NCBI RefSeq assembly: GCF_018310345.1
Contig: NZ_JAGXBY010000002.1
Coordinates: forward strand, 620,001 to 684,000
Direction of reading: 5' to 3'
Source: Ornithinibacillus massiliensis
Lineage (GTDB): Bacteria; Bacillota; Bacilli; Bacillales; Amphibacillaceae
Length of the DNA: 64,000 nt
Positions 35,616 through 46,288 of this stretch are shown piece by piece. The notes below the pieces were generated by a model. The model was given only the letters and a program-made list of their open reading frames with translations, made no database searches and was not told where the DNA came from. Both the position numbers and the translations under genes were made by a program. Positions within the stretch are counted from its first letter, which is position 1. Every line of letters starts with the position of its first letter.

Positions 35616-36965
35616 TTAAAACGGATTGAAAGGAAGCTTAAATCCTTTTCCTTTCTTTCCTTTTTGCATATTCGTCATCTGTTTCATCATTTTTTTCATC
35701 TCGTCAAATTGCTTTAATAGCCTGTTTACTTGAGATACAGATGTACCAGAGCCTTTGGCAATTCTTTTCTTACGGCTGGCATTCATTATACTTGGATCCT
35801 GACGTTCTTTCTTTGTCATGGACTTAATGATTGCCTCTACATGGACAAGCTGCTTATCATCGATTTGTACATTTTTAAGACCCTTCATTTTATTAGCTCC
35901 AGGTATCATCGCTAATAAATCATCAAGTGGACCCATTTGCTTCACTTGACCCATCTGCTCTAAAAAGTCATCAAATGTAAAGCTTGCATTTCTCATTTTT
36001 TCTTCTAACGCTTTTGCTTGCTTTTCATCTACTGATGCTTGTGCCTTCTCAATTAGTGTTAGCACATCACCCATTCCTAATATACGTGATGCCATACGTT
36101 CTGGATGAAATGGCTCTAATTGATCCAGCTTTTCACCCATACCGGCAAATTTAATTGCTTTACCTGTAACTGCTCTAATGGAAAGTGCAGCACCACCACG
36201 AGTATCACCGTCTAGTTTCGTTAAAACAACACCGGTAACATCTAACTGGTCGTTAAAGCTCTCTGCTACATTCACAGCGTCTTGACCAGTCATTGCGTCT
36301 ACAACTAGGAAGATTTCATCTGGTTTAACAGCGGCTTTAATTTCATCTAATTCACCCATTAACTCCGTGTCTACATGAAGTCTACCAGCCGTGTCAATCA
36401 GCACATAATCACGGTGTTCCTCTTTAGCCTTTTCAATTGCCTTCTTAGCGATATCAACTGGTTTTGCTTCTGTCCCCATAGAGAAGACCGGCATATCTAG
36501 CTGTCCGCCAAGTGTTTCCAATTGTTTAATTGCAGCAGGTCGATACACATCACAGGCAACTAATAATGGCGAGCGATTATGTTTTTTTCTTAATAGGTTC
36601 GCTAGTTTTCCTGTTGTCGTTGTTTTACCAGCACCCTGTAATCCAACCATCATGATGACGGTTGGTGGACGGTCACTTACGGCTATTTTACTTTGCTCGC
36701 CTCCCATAAGCTCGGTTAATTCTTCTTTCACTACCTTAATAACCTGTTGGCCAGGTGTAAGGCTCTCCATTACCTCTTGCCCCACTGCACGTTCTTTAAT
36801 ACGTTTAATTAAATCCTTGACCACTTTAAAGTTAACATCTGCTTCCAATAGTGCTAAGCGAATTTCACGGGTCATTTCTTTAACGTCTTGTTCAGAAACT
36901 TTCCCTTTTCCGGTAATTTTCTTTATCGTACTTTGTAGGCGCTCGGCTAATCCTTCGAATGCCAT
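35616..36965 (-). CDS. ffh: Ffh, signal recognition particle protein
   Basis: Ffh is the SRP54 GTPase that, with scRNA, targets membrane proteins co-translationally. The 449-residue protein has the N domain, G1 GLQGAGKTTTTGKLA near residues 107-121, DVYRPAAIKQLE, DTAGRLHVD (G3), TKLDGDTRGGAALS (G4), and the Met-rich M domain (KMKGLKNV..., FDEMKKMMKQMTNMQ) that binds RNA and signal peptides. The gene follows ylxM by 13 bases. Confidence 0.98.
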   Translation of the reverse strand: MAFEGLAERLQSTIKKITGKGKVSEQDVKEMTREIRLALLEADVNFKVVKDLIKRIKERAVGQEVMESLTPGQQVIKVVKEELTELMGGEQSKIAVSDRPPTVIMMVGLQGAGKTTTTGKLANLLRKKHNRSPLLVACDVYRPAAIKQLETLGGQLDMPVFSMGTEAKPVDIAKKAIEKAKEEHRDYVLIDTAGRLHVDTELMGELDEIKAAVKPDEIFLVVDAMTGQDAVNVAESFNDQLDVTGVVLTKLDGDTRGGAALSIRAVTGKAIKFAGMGEKLDQLEPFHPERMASRILGMGDVLTLIEKAQASVDEKQAKALEEKMRNASFTFDDFLEQMGQVKQMGPLDDLLAMIPGANKMKGLKNVQIDDKQLVHVEAIIKSMTKKERQDPSIMNASRKKRIAKGSGTSVSQVNRLLKQFDEMKKMMKQMTNMQKGKKGKGFKLPFNPF

Positions 36966-36978
36966 AGAAGGTGTCCCC

Positions 36979-37305
36979 CTAATCTAAGTCTTTTAATTGG
37001 TTCATATACTGATGAAGCTTATCATCTTCTATATCTGATATATAGCTTTCTATTTGCTGGATGATCTTCATTCTTTGCTCAAACTTTTCATACAAATGTA
37101 GTTTCTCTTCATAGGACTCTAGCATTGCTTCAGTACGCTTAATATTATCATATACTGCTTGCCTGGAAACATTTGCTTCTTCTGATATTTCCCCCAACGA
37201 ATAGTCCTCAAGATAGTACATTTCCATATAGCTACGTTGCTTGGGTGTCAGTAATGCTTGGTAAAAATCTAATAAATAATTCATTCTTGTCGTTTTCTCG
37301 AGCAT
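36979..37305 (-). CDS. ylxM: YlxM, SRP-associated helix-turn-helix protein
   Basis: YlxM is a small DNA-binding-like protein encoded with ffh in Bacilli; in Streptococcus it modulates SRP GTPase activity. The 108-residue protein has a sigma-70-region-4-like helix-turn-helix ([20 protein letters not shown], then [19 protein letters not shown]) and a C-terminal coiled coil. It lies between ftsY and ffh, so all three SRP pathway genes are clustered. AAGGGGTGATGAA precedes the ATG closely. Confidence 0.95.
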   Translation of the reverse strand: MLEKTTRMNYLLDFYQALLTPKQRSYMEMYYLEDYSLGEISEEANVSRQAVYDNIKRTEAMLESYEEKLHLYEKFEQRMKIIQQIESYISDIEDDKLHQYMNQLKDLD

Positions 37306-37385
37306 TTCATCACCCCTTGTTAAGTGAATTACCTTTACATTTTATCTTAACGAACAGATGAACCTTTTGCAAGTAGAAGACCGTT

Positions 37386-38384
37386 CTAATCCTCGTTTGA
37401 TTCATCTAAAATATCAGCAAATAACCCATATACAAATGCATTTGCATCAAACTTTTGTAAGTCTTCTGCTTTTTCTCCAAGTCCAACAAACTTTACGGGT
37501 ATGTGAAGTTCATGCCTAATTGCAAGAACAATACCACCTTTAGCAGTTCCATCTAGTTTTGTTAGCACAATCCCACTAACATCTGTAGCTTCTGAAAAAG
37601 TCTTTGCCTGACTAAGTGCATTTTGACCGGTTGTTGCGTCCAATACTAAAAGCACTTCATGGGGAGCTCCTGGAATTTCTCTTTCTATTACTCGTTTAAC
37701 TTTCGATAATTCGTTCATCAGGTTGACCTTATTTTGTAGCCTACCTGCTGTATCACATAATAGCACATCAACATCTCTAGATTTAGCCGCTTTTATTGCA
37801 TCAAAAATAACTGCTGCCGGGTCACTTCCAGCAGATTGCTTGATTACATCAACACCTGCACGATCTCCCCAGACCTCTAACTGTTCTATCGCCCCTGCTC
37901 GGAATGTATCTCCAGCGGCAAGCATGACGTTTTTTCCTTCTGCTTTCAATTTATGTGCTAATTTACCAATCGAGGTTGTTTTCCCTACTCCATTAACACC
38001 AACTACTAAAACGACAGAAAGTCCTTCTTTTTGTATATTTAATGTCTCAATTTCTTGATCATCATCGCCATAATAAATATCGACTAATTTCTCTGAGATA
38101 ACTTCCTTTACTTCTTCTGTATCTTTAATATTACGACGTTGTACTTCGAATTTTAGCTCTTCAATTAAATCCATAACGGTCATAACACCGACATCGGCAG
38201 TGATTAATACCTCTTCTAATTCTTCAAAAAAATCTTCATCTACCTTACGATACCGTGCTATTAAATCATTGATTCTACCAGAGAATGACTTTCTCGTTTT
38301 CTCCATTCCTTCTTTATACTTAGTCGAGACTTCTTCTTGATTATCTTGTTTAAATTTATTTTTTAACTTTTGTAAAAAGCCCAT
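37386..38384 (-). CDS. ftsY: FtsY, SRP receptor GTPase
   Basis: FtsY is the membrane receptor for SRP. The 332-residue protein has a short Lys-rich amphipathic N-terminus, the N domain (ADVGVMTVMDLIEEL), G1 GVNGVGKTTSIGKLA near residues 129-143, DTFRAGAIEQLE, DTAGRLQNK, and TKLDGTAKGGIVLAI. No long acidic A domain is present, as in other Bacillus FtsY. It follows smc by 15 bases and is probably co-transcribed with it. Confidence 0.97.
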   Translation of the reverse strand: MGFLQKLKNKFKQDNQEEVSTKYKEGMEKTRKSFSGRINDLIARYRKVDEDFFEELEEVLITADVGVMTVMDLIEELKFEVQRRNIKDTEEVKEVISEKLVDIYYGDDDQEIETLNIQKEGLSVVLVVGVNGVGKTTSIGKLAHKLKAEGKNVMLAAGDTFRAGAIEQLEVWGDRAGVDVIKQSAGSDPAAVIFDAIKAAKSRDVDVLLCDTAGRLQNKVNLMNELSKVKRVIEREIPGAPHEVLLVLDATTGQNALSQAKTFSEATDVSGIVLTKLDGTAKGGIVLAIRHELHIPVKFVGLGEKAEDLQKFDANAFVYGLFADILDESNED

Positions 38385-38399
38385 GTATATGACACCCCT

Positions 38400-41300
38400 T
38401 TATGATTGTATAAGCTCTTTCGTTTCTTCTAAACGCACGGATACTAGTCGGGACACTCCAGATTCTTGCATCGTTACCCCATATAATACATCTGCCTGTT
38501 CCATAGTACCTTGTCGGTGTGTAATGACGATAAACTGTGTATTCTCACTATAATGTTTAACATATTTTGCGAAACGGACAACATTTGCTTCATCAAGGGC
38601 CGCTTCCACTTCATCCAGGACACAAAACGGTACTGGACGTACCCTTAAGATAGCAAATAACAATGCGATAGCGGTTAGTGCACGTTCTCCACCGGAGAGC
38701 AGTCCTAAATTTTGAAGCTTCTTACCTGGTGGTTGTGCAATAATGTCAACACCTGTATCTAATAAATTTTTCGGGTCGGTAAGCTTTAACTCGGCATGAC
38801 CACCACCGAAAAGTTCTTTAAATACAATGGCAAATTCATCTTTTATTTGTCCAAAGGTTGTACTAAATAAGTGTTCCATCTCTTCGTCCATTTCTTTAAT
38901 AACAGCAAATAAGGTTTGCTTTGCTTCAACTAAATCATTTCGTTGATCCGTTAGGAATGTATATCGCTCAGAAATACGATCATATTCATCGATTGCTCCG
39001 ATATTAACATTACCTAAGCGCTCAAGTCTCGCTTTAATTTCACTTACATTATGCTTCGCTTCTTCGACATTCTCAACCTTCTCGAATTCTTTTTTCGCTC
39101 TTTCATATGTCATCATATACTCTGTTTGTAATAAAGATAAACGATTTTCAAGTTCCACATCAATACGATTTGCTTTTACTTCCTTTTGTTGAATATGCTG
39201 TAATAGGCCATGATGTTTCTTGCTTTCTTCTTTTAATTCTCGTTCTTCATCCTGCATTCGCTGTGTACGAACCATTCTATCTGAACGCATCTCTTGAATC
39301 GATAACGTTATAGCTTCTTTTTCTTTGCTTTTCTCTATTAATTTTTCATTGATTTCCTCTTCTGTCTCATTCGATTGTGAAATACTGATAAGCTCTTCTA
39401 ACTCTTCAGCAATTTTGGTAAAACGCTCTGTTAGTTCTGTTAATCGTTCTTTCAGAATATTGGACTTCTCTTGTTGGTTTTTTACACGTTCTTCTTGTTC
39501 AGCAAGTAGAACTTGATAGTGATGATAGTCTTGTTGTATTTGATCTTGATTTTCCTTTAATTCTAGTTCCTGCTTGGACAACATATCAATTTGCGCTTGG
39601 AAGGATTGTAAGCTTTCTTCAATCGCTATAAGTTCTGAACGCAACTCTTGATCACGGTTCTCCAATTCAGCTAAATCCCGGTCATACTGTTGTTTATCCT
39701 GATCATATACAGAAAGATTTTCTGAAAGAGATGCAAGCTTTAATTCTATTTCCTTGTGATTCGATTTTGCCTCTTGTAACACTTGTTGTTTTTCACTAAG
39801 GCTTTGTTCCCTTAGGTTCAGTTGCTGTTCTAGATCTGCCAATAATTGCTTTTGCATCTTAACTTGTCGTTCAAAATCTTGCGCCTTAAGTTCATAATCC
39901 TGTAGCTTTTCCGTAAGCTCCTGGAGATCCTTTTCTCTGGTGAAAAGGGACGAATTTGTTTTCTTTTGTGCACCACCAGACATTGATCCACCAGGGTTTA
40001 CAACATCCCCCTCAAGGGTAACAATTCGATACTTTCGCATAACCATACGGGCAATTTCGTTCGCATCTTTTAGAGTTTTTGCAATCACAACATGCCCCAT
40101 TAAATGGTCTATTGCTTTTTGATAAGAGGGGTTCGTTGTTACCAATTGTCCTGCTATCCCAACAAATCCTGAATGTGTTCTAATTTGATTCAATATATCT
40201 TGCGGTATATATCTTGGTTGAATGGATTCTAATGGTAAAAACGTTGCTCGCCCATTATTTGTTTGCTTTAACCAAGAAATTGCCTGTCTTGCTGAAGCAT
40301 CATTTTGCACAACAATATGCTGCGCTTGCCCACCAAGTACAGTTTCGATTGCGGTAATATACGCCTTCGGAACGTCCATGAGCTCAATGACAGCTCCATG
40401 AATTGCAGATAAATTCCCATCTTCTCTAGCCTTCAAAACTGCTTTAACACCTTGAAAGAACCCTTGAAAATCTTCTTTCATATCTTCAAGCATTTCTTTT
40501 TTCGATTTTAATTTTTCAATATATTGATAGCCTTGATATAGTTTTGTTTGTGATTCCTGGTACTTATCACGCTTAGTTTCAATTTCTTTCTTTAAATTTC
40601 GTAATGACTCCTCTTCGTGACGATATTCAGCCTCTGAGGATTCTACCAATTGATGGAGTGTCTGTAATTGCTCCGAATAACTTTCTCTTAGATCAATTAA
40701 ATCCTGGAACTTATCAGCTTGCTTATCTTTTTTGGCATTAATTTGCTGTACTTGTTGTGCAATTGATTGCCTTTCATTTCTCTTGGCTGCCTGCTTATTA
40801 AGGAATTCGATATATTCCGATTTAAGCTCTTCGATTTGATCAACTAGACTATCTTTATCTGTTGTTAACCTTGTCTTTAACTCTTCAACTAGTTTTTTCG
40901 TTTTTTTCTTCTCTTCTTGAAGCGTAGCTAATTTCTCTGTTTCCTCTAATAGCTCAGACTCTAAATTGGTTATCTGTTCCTCTGCTTCACGCTTCTGCAT
41001 TACTAGCTTTTCTTTATTTTCTGAGAAATGCTTTGTACGCTCGTGGAATACTTGTTTCCTTCCCTCATATTGTTCCAGCTGCTGGGTCGTTGTCAGTAGG
41101 CGTTCTTGTAATTCATTAATCTGATCATCCATCCGCTCTACTTCTTCACGAGCAGAAGCCAAGCTAGCTTCTTTCTTCTGAATTTGTGTTTTGAGGGCAA
41201 TCTCATCCAACTTTTCAGCGTCTATTTCTTTTAAAAGCTCTTGCCATTCTTCATGTAATAATTCGATTTCCGTGATTAATAACGATATTTCTTGAGTTTT

Positions 41301-41966
41301 TAGTAAATCCTTTTGCTTTAAATATTCTTTTGCTGTTTCTGCTTGCCTTTGTAAGGGCTCTAGCTGATTCTCTATTTCATATATAATATCTTCTACGCGG
41401 TTTAAATTTTCTTGTGTTTCGGCAAGTTTATATTCTGCCTTCTTTTTACGTTGTTTATATTTAAGCACACCAGCTGCTTCTTCAAAAATGGTCCGTCTTT
41501 CTTCTGCTTTAGAGCTTAAAATTTCCTCTACTTTCCCTTGACTTATAATAGAAAAAGCTTCTTTTCCTAAGCCAGAATCAAGAAATAAGTCTACGATATC
41601 CTTTAATCGACAAGATTGTTTATTAATATAAAATTCGCTTTCGCCAGAACGATAAACTCGTCTTGTTACACTAACTTCTTCGTAATCAAGCGGTAGAGCT
41701 TGATCACTATTATCAAGTACTAGCGTTACTTCTGCTATATTTAACGGTTTTCTAGTATCACTACCTTGGAAAATAATATCTTCCATTTTTGAACCACGTA
41801 GTGACTTTGCAGACTGCTCCCCTAATACCCAACGGATAGCATCGGTAATATTACTTTTGCCACTCCCATTAGGGCCAACAACCGCGGTAACCCCTGGCAC
41901 AAAGTCAACATTTATCCGTTCTGCAAAAGATTTAAATCCAACACTTTCTAAACGTTTCAAAAACAT
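38400..41966 (-). CDS. smc: SMC, chromosome condensation/segregation ATPase
   Basis: SMC with ScpA/ScpB loads at parS sites and organises the chromosome. From the ATG at 41966, eight bases after GTAGGAG, it has 1188 residues, against 1186 in B. subtilis. Walker A is in VGPNGSGKSNITDAIRW near residues 31-47, long coiled coils (about 165-500 and 670-1010) flank a hinge with EVLGGQ..., and the C-terminal head carries the LLSGGERALTAIALLFAI signature and the Walker B CVLDEVEAALDEANV. An upstream in-frame extension to 42044 has no ribosome site. Unlike in B. subtilis, rnc is not directly upstream. Confidence 0.97.
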   Translation of the reverse strand: MFLKRLESVGFKSFAERINVDFVPGVTAVVGPNGSGKSNITDAIRWVLGEQSAKSLRGSKMEDIIFQGSDTRKPLNIAEVTLVLDNSDQALPLDYEEVSVTRRVYRSGESEFYINKQSCRLKDIVDLFLDSGLGKEAFSIISQGKVEEILSSKAEERRTIFEEAAGVLKYKQRKKKAEYKLAETQENLNRVEDIIYEIENQLEPLQRQAETAKEYLKQKDLLKTQEISLLITEIELLHEEWQELLKEIDAEKLDEIALKTQIQKKEASLASAREEVERMDDQINELQERLLTTTQQLEQYEGRKQVFHERTKHFSENKEKLVMQKREAEEQITNLESELLEETEKLATLQEEKKKTKKLVEELKTRLTTDKDSLVDQIEELKSEYIEFLNKQAAKRNERQSIAQQVQQINAKKDKQADKFQDLIDLRESYSEQLQTLHQLVESSEAEYRHEEESLRNLKKEIETKRDKYQESQTKLYQGYQYIEKLKSKKEMLEDMKEDFQGFFQGVKAVLKAREDGNLSAIHGAVIELMDVPKAYITAIETVLGGQAQHIVVQNDASARQAISWLKQTNNGRATFLPLESIQPRYIPQDILNQIRTHSGFVGIAGQLVTTNPSYQKAIDHLMGHVVIAKTLKDANEIARMVMRKYRIVTLEGDVVNPGGSMSGGAQKKTNSSLFTREKDLQELTEKLQDYELKAQDFERQVKMQKQLLADLEQQLNLREQSLSEKQQVLQEAKSNHKEIELKLASLSENLSVYDQDKQQYDRDLAELENRDQELRSELIAIEESLQSFQAQIDMLSKQELELKENQDQIQQDYHHYQVLLAEQEERVKNQQEKSNILKERLTELTERFTKIAEELEELISISQSNETEEEINEKLIEKSKEKEAITLSIQEMRSDRMVRTQRMQDEERELKEESKKHHGLLQHIQQKEVKANRIDVELENRLSLLQTEYMMTYERAKKEFEKVENVEEAKHNVSEIKARLERLGNVNIGAIDEYDRISERYTFLTDQRNDLVEAKQTLFAVIKEMDEEMEHLFSTTFGQIKDEFAIVFKELFGGGHAELKLTDPKNLLDTGVDIIAQPPGKKLQNLGLLSGGERALTAIALLFAILRVRPVPFCVLDEVEAALDEANVVRFAKYVKHYSENTQFIVITHRQGTMEQADVLYGVTMQESGVSRLVSVRLEETKELIQS

Positions 41967-41972
41967 AAACAT

Positions 41973-42280
41973 TCTCCTACCGGAAACGAATCTCTCCAAA
42001 ATATGTAAGCTCGATTCCATTTTCCCTTTTTCTCTTTTTACCATGATATGTTAAACTATCACTATAATAATTATCCTATGAACTGTGTCTAGTATACCTC
42101 AATTAATATGAGACATAACTATTGAGCATATAGACGGTTAACAAGGTAAGATTCCATTAGCATATAGTATAATAAACCATATGGATTGGCTTTTTAATGC
42201 ATTTATTTTATCATAAAGACGGAAACAAAAGAAGTGTACATAACATATCAACACATTATTATTAACCATAGAGGTGGAAA
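41973..42280. other. Divergent spacer between smc and the UPF0435 gene
   Basis: This 308-base spacer must contain promoters for smc (minus) and the small plus-strand gene. Possible -10 hexamers are visible (TATACT near 42094 on the minus strand, TATAAT near 42169 on the plus strand) but neither has a good -35, so none is called. No repeat or RNA gene recognised. Confidence 0.4.
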
Positions 42281-42502
42281 ATGAATTTAAAAAACCCTAC
42301 AATTGAAAATCTTACATACCTTTTAAACGAATTAGCAGATCACTTATCCGTAGTGAATCGCTCTTTATTTGACCCTGAGGACTATGACCTTTCAAAATAT
42401 GAGGATATTAAATTTATGTATGATATGGTTGTTAAGAAAGGGAATCTATCCGCATTAGAAACCCAGGCCTTCATTGAGGAACTTAGAAAAGTAAGACTAT
42501 AA
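42281..42502 (+). CDS. UPF0435 (DUF1128) family protein, YfkK-like
   Basis: This 73-residue protein resembles the UPF0435/YfkK family of Bacilli: two or three helices with ENLTYLLNELADHLSVVNRS and the DLSKYEDIKFMYDMVVKKGN core, ending in ALETQAFIEELRKVR. Function is unknown. An ATG follows GAGGTGG. It is the only coding gene on the plus strand between smc and rnc and splits what is an operon in B. subtilis; it ends in a hairpin shared with rnc. Family assignment rests on residue pattern and size. Confidence 0.78.
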   Translation: MNLKNPTIENLTYLLNELADHLSVVNRSLFDPEDYDLSKYEDIKFMYDMVVKKGNLSALETQAFIEELRKVRL

Positions 42503-42512
42503 AATGGTACAT

Positions 42513-42585
42513 AAAAAAGGGGTTGCCCTACATTGAAATGTAACCTTTATAACAGGACATTCTAAAGTAGGGCAACCTCTTTTTA
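42513..42585. terminator. Bidirectional terminator between UPF0435 gene and rnc
   Basis: Arms AAAAAGGGGTTGCCCTAC and GTAGGGCAACCTCTTTTT pair over about 18 bases, with A on one side and T on the other, so the hairpin can terminate both converging transcripts. The 35-base loop has its own GAAATGT/ACATTC pairing. Confidence 0.85.
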
Positions 42586-43266
42586 TACTCCAAGTTGATC
42601 TAGCGCATTTTTTGCTGCACGCTGCTCTGCTTCCTTTTTGGTACGGCCGATCCCCGAGCCAAGTACTTTATCATTAATACGCAGCTCTGCTACAAACTCT
42701 TTATTATGTGAAGGACCTTTTTCCTCTATAATTTGATATTCGATGGTTTGATTTTTGTCTTGCTGAACTATCTCCTGAAGCTTACTCTTATAATCCATCC
42801 CATGCGAAAAAGCACCAGTGTCAATTTTAGGAAATACGTGTTTTTCTAGAAAATGTAAGGCTGTGTCAAATCCTTTATCTAAATACAAAGCCCCTAAAAA
42901 AGCTTCAAAAACATCTGCCAATAAAGCGGGACGGTTTCTTCCACCCGTCATCTCTTCTCCCTTACCTAAAAGGATATGATCACCAAAATTTAAGCTACGT
43001 GCAAACGTTTCCAATGAAGGTTCACAAACAATAGCAGCACGTAATTTAGTCATTTCCCCTTCAGGCATTTGAGGATATTTTCGATATAAGTATTGTGAAA
43101 CTCCGAGTTCTAAAACTGCATCCCCCAAAAACTCTAAACGTTCATTATCAGAAGTGTTTATGTCACGATGCTCATTCACATAAGATGAATGGGTAAATGC
43201 TTGCCTGATTACATCAATATTTTGAAATTCTATTTGAAGCATCTGTTCTAACTTTTTTCGATCCAT
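42583..43266 (-). CDS. rnc: Ribonuclease III
   Basis: RNase III cleaves double-stranded RNA in rRNA maturation and, in Bacillus, protects against prophage toxins. The 227-residue protein has the signature [16 protein letters not shown] near residues 41-56, the second acidic site [19 protein letters not shown], and a C-terminal dsRNA-binding domain ([12 protein letters not shown] ... [16 protein letters not shown]). It is about 20 residues shorter than B. subtilis Rnc at the N-terminus. It follows acpP after a terminator-like hairpin. Confidence 0.96.
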   Translation of the reverse strand: MDRKKLEQMLQIEFQNIDVIRQAFTHSSYVNEHRDINTSDNERLEFLGDAVLELGVSQYLYRKYPQMPEGEMTKLRAAIVCEPSLETFARSLNFGDHILLGKGEEMTGGRNRPALLADVFEAFLGALYLDKGFDTALHFLEKHVFPKIDTGAFSHGMDYKSKLQEIVQQDKNQTIEYQIIEEKGPSHNKEFVAELRINDKVLGSGIGRTKKEAEQRAAKNALDQLGV

Positions 43267-43290
43267 AGATACTTGCCACCTCTTGTTGAT

Positions 43291-43318
43291 ATATAGAAAA
43301 GTCTCGCATTAGCGAGAC
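43291..43318 (-). terminator. Terminator/attenuator between acpP and rnc
   Basis: Perfect 7-bp stem GTCTCGC/GCGAGAC with a 4-base loop, followed on the minus strand by TTTTCTATAT. Likely partial terminator ending the fapR-acpP lipid operon. Confidence 0.7.
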
Positions 43319-43335
43319 CTTAAACATGTATTATA

Positions 43336-43572
43336 TTAGCCCTGTAAATCCTTTATGTAATTTACAGCATCACCAACAGTGTTAATTTTTTCTGCTTCTT
43401 CATCAGCAATTTCCATATCGAATTCGTCTTCAAGCTCCATTACAAGCTCAACTACGTCTAATGAATCTGCTTCTAAATCATCTTTAAAAGATGCTTCCAT
43501 TGTTACTTTTGACTCTTCTACATCAAGTTTATCAACAATAATTTCTTTTACCTTTTCAAATACGTCTGCCAT
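43336..43572 (-). CDS. acpP: Acyl carrier protein
   Basis: ACP carries growing acyl chains on a 4'-phosphopantetheine arm. The 78-residue acidic protein has the attachment Ser37 in [15 protein letters not shown]. High Asp/Glu content and the four-helix pattern are typical. It is the last gene of the FapR operon, as in B. subtilis (acpA). Confidence 0.98.
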   Translation of the reverse strand: MADVFEKVKEIIVDKLDVEESKVTMEASFKDDLEADSLDVVELVMELEDEFDMEIADEEAEKINTVGDAVNYIKDLQG

Positions 43573-43605
43573 TAACGTTCACCTCCCTTCAAAGTATTAT
43601 ACCGA

Positions 43606-44346
43606 TTACATGACCATACCGCCATCGATATGAATGGTCTGTCCTGTAATATAGTTTGCATCATCAGATGCTAGAAAGCGTACTACTTTAGCAACATCTT
43701 CCGGTTCGCCAAGTTTTGCGAGAGGAATCATACTTAGCATACCTTCAGTTTGTTCCTCTGTTAATGCATCCGTCATATCCGTTGATATAAAACCAGGAGC
43801 TACTGCATTTACTAATATATTACGACTAGCTAGTTCCTTAGCCGTCGTTTTCGTTAGTCCAATGACACCCGCTTTAGCAGCTACATAATTTGCTTGGCCA
43901 GGATTACCACTTACACCTACAATAGATGCCACATTAATAATTCTACCAGAACGTTGCTTCATCATTTGACGTGTTACAGACTTCGTGCAAACAAAGACAC
44001 CTTTTAAATTTGTATTAATAACTTGGTCAAATTCAGACTCTTTCATTCTCATTAGTAAATTGTCTTTTGTAATCCCAGCATTATTTACAAGAATATCAAC
44101 ACTACCAAATGTTTCGATGGTTAATTTTATCATATCTTTTACTTGTTCTTCATCTGCAACATCCGCTTGGAATTTTATTGCGTTAGCACCTAATGCGATG
44201 ACTTCCTCAACAACAGCCTGTGCCTTTGCCTCATTACCAGCATAGTTTACGACCACATTAGCACCCTTTTCCGCTAATTCTAATGCTATAGCTCTTCCGA
44301 TTCCTCTTGAACCACCTGTGATGATTGCCGTTTTCCCTTGTAACAT
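43606..44346 (-). CDS. fabG: 3-oxoacyl-ACP reductase FabG
   Basis: FabG reduces 3-oxoacyl-ACP with NADPH in fatty acid elongation. The 246-residue SDR protein has the [19 protein letters not shown] nucleotide motif at residues 10-28, NNAG near 87, the catalytic Ser in [10 protein letters not shown] and Tyr-x-x-x-Lys in ANYVAAKAG near 152-160. It begins at the last base of fabD, so translation is coupled. Confidence 0.97.
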   Translation of the reverse strand: MLQGKTAIITGGSRGIGRAIALELAEKGANVVVNYAGNEAKAQAVVEEVIALGANAIKFQADVADEEQVKDMIKLTIETFGSVDILVNNAGITKDNLLMRMKESEFDQVINTNLKGVFVCTKSVTRQMMKQRSGRIINVASIVGVSGNPGQANYVAAKAGVIGLTKTTAKELASRNILVNAVAPGFISTDMTDALTEEQTEGMLSMIPLAKLGEPEDVAKVVRFLASDDANYITGQTIHIDGGMVM

Positions 44347-45284
44347 TACGCTTCACCTCGATACCATGTAATAAAATCATTTAAAGATGCTTGGTCTTGA
44401 ACAGTAAATATCGTAGCTTTTCGATCGATTTTCTTTACTAATCCACTAAGTACTTTTCCAGTTCCTACTTCTACAAATGCCTCAACATCGGTTTGCATCA
44501 TATTTCGAATCGATTCCTCAAAGCGAACTGGTGAATATAGCTGTTTTAAAAGTAATTCCTTTATTTCGTTTTGGTCATTAACAGGATTTGCTGTAACATT
44601 TGCATAGACAGGAATCTCGGCATTCTTTATGTTCACTTGGTTCAAGTATGTCGCAAAATCATTATTAGCTGCTTCCATTAATCTTGAATGAAATGGACCA
44701 CTGACATTTAGCGGGATTACCCGTTTAGCGCCTTTTTCTTTTAACTTGTTACTTGCTTCCTCGATTCCTGCAACAGAACCAGAAATAACAATCTGTCCTG
44801 GACAATTGATGTTCGCAACGTCCACAATCTCTTCCGTAATCGAATCAACTACTTCTTGGATCGTCTCTACCGATAAACCTAACACGGCTGCCATGGTCCC
44901 TTGCCCTTTTGGAAATGCTTGTTCCATTAAGCGACCACGTGTGCTAACTAATGGCAGAGCTTCTTCTAGTGTCATTGCTTTAGCAGCTACTAAAGCACTA
45001 TACTCTCCAAGACTGTGCCCGACTACCATAGATGATTGAATTCCCTCTTGTTCTAGTAAATTCTGTAGTGCGATACTAGAAAGTAATAAAGCAGGTTGTG
45101 CATTTTCTGTTTCAGTCAACTTCTCTGACGGTCCTTCAAACATCAAAGAACGTAAATCTTTCCCTAATACTTCATTAGCTTTTGTATATAGGTTTTGAAC
45201 ACTCTCATACGCATCATGAATTTCCTTCCCCATACCAACCGTTTGCGATCCTTGTCCTGGGAACATAAATGCTACTTTTTTCAT
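44346..45284 (-). CDS. fabD: Malonyl-CoA:ACP transacylase FabD
   Basis: FabD moves malonate from CoA to ACP. The 312-residue protein has [16 protein letters not shown] at the start, the nucleophile Ser in [14 protein letters not shown] near residue 90, and the catalytic His in [11 protein letters not shown] near 200. Start overlaps the plsX stop (ATGA). Second-last enzyme step gene of the FapR operon before fabG. Confidence 0.97.
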   Translation of the reverse strand: MKKVAFMFPGQGSQTVGMGKEIHDAYESVQNLYTKANEVLGKDLRSLMFEGPSEKLTETENAQPALLLSSIALQNLLEQEGIQSSMVVGHSLGEYSALVAAKAMTLEEALPLVSTRGRLMEQAFPKGQGTMAAVLGLSVETIQEVVDSITEEIVDVANINCPGQIVISGSVAGIEEASNKLKEKGAKRVIPLNVSGPFHSRLMEAANNDFATYLNQVNIKNAEIPVYANVTANPVNDQNEIKELLLKQLYSPVRFEESIRNMMQTDVEAFVEVGTGKVLSGLVKKIDRKATIFTVQDQASLNDFITWYRGEA

Positions 45285-46288
45285 TCTGTTTCCTCCTCAT
45301 CCACTTGCATCGACTCCACTGTTTCTTTAATGGTCTCTATGACATGGTGGTCGACCATATGGCAGGTCTGCTTTATGGCACTATAGATTGCTCGGTGGTT
45401 AGAAGAACCATGTGCCTTTACAACAGGAGCTGCTAATCCAAATAATGCTGCCCCACCATACTCAGAATAATCTAGTTTATCTTTTAATCCTTTTAAGTCC
45501 TTTTTCACTAAGCCTGCCGCTAGCTTTGTTTTAAGTGAGGACATAAAGGTTTCTTTAATCATAGAAAATAGTACAGAAGCTGTTCCTTCAATCGTCTTTA
45601 ATGCAACATTTCCACTAAAGCCATCAGTAATGACTACATCTGCGACTCCGTTTAATAAGTCCCTTGCTTCCACATTACCAACAAAGTTAATCGGGGCTTT
45701 TTTCATTAATTCGAATGCTTTCTTCGTTAGCTCGTTCCCTTTTCCATCTTCAGTACCAATGTTTAATAAGCCAACTCGTGGATTTTTTATCGAACGTACC
45801 TTTTCAGCGTAAACTGAACCCATAATCGCGTACTGCAGCAAATGGTTTGGCTTTGCATCCACATTTGCACCGACATCCAACATTAAGAAGCCTTCCCCTT
45901 CTAATGTCGGCAGGGTCGGACTTAATGCCGGACGATCTATCCCAGGTATTCTTCCGATAACAAACAGACCTGCACTCATTAAGGCACCCGTATTACCAGC
46001 AGATATACATGCATCTGCTCGTCCCTCTTTCACTTCAGCCGCTGCCTTTACCATAGATGAATTTTTCTTTCTTCTTACCGCGCGAACTGGCTCATCATCT
46101 CCAGTAATAACTTCATCTGTATGTAAAATCTCAATTCGTTCTGAGTTCGTTAAGTACTGATTGATTTTTTCCTCATCACCAACCAATGTAATCTGTAAGT
46201 TCTTTATATCTTGGACAGCATCCATTGCACCTAATACGATTTCTTTCGGTGCATGATCGCCTCCCATAGCGTCAATTGCAATTCTCAT
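45281..46288 (-). CDS. plsX: PlsX, phosphate acyltransferase
   Basis: PlsX converts acyl-ACP to acyl-phosphate, the first step of phospholipid synthesis with PlsY. The 335-residue protein has [20 protein letters not shown] at the N-terminus and the [12 protein letters not shown] and [15 protein letters not shown] segments. ATG overlaps the fapR stop by four bases. The acidic Glu-rich C-terminal tail is a minor extension. Confidence 0.97.
   Translation of the reverse strand: MRIAIDAMGGDHAPKEIVLGAMDAVQDIKNLQITLVGDEEKINQYLTNSERIEILHTDEVITGDDEPVRAVRRKKNSSMVKAAAEVKEGRADACISAGNTGALMSAGLFVIGRIPGIDRPALSPTLPTLEGEGFLMLDVGANVDAKPNHLLQYAIMGSVYAEKVRSIKNPRVGLLNIGTEDGKGNELTKKAFELMKKAPINFVGNVEARDLLNGVADVVITDGFSGNVALKTIEGTASVLFSMIKETFMSSLKTKLAAGLVKKDLKGLKDKLDYSEYGGAALFGLAAPVVKAHGSSNHRAIYSAIKQTCHMVDHHVIETIKETVESMQVDEEETE

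Noticed and set aside
41967..42044. N-terminal extension of SMC by 26 residues
   Set aside because: The frame is open but has no ribosome site, and homologues start at MFLKRLE; the ATG at 41966 is well spaced from GTAGGAG.
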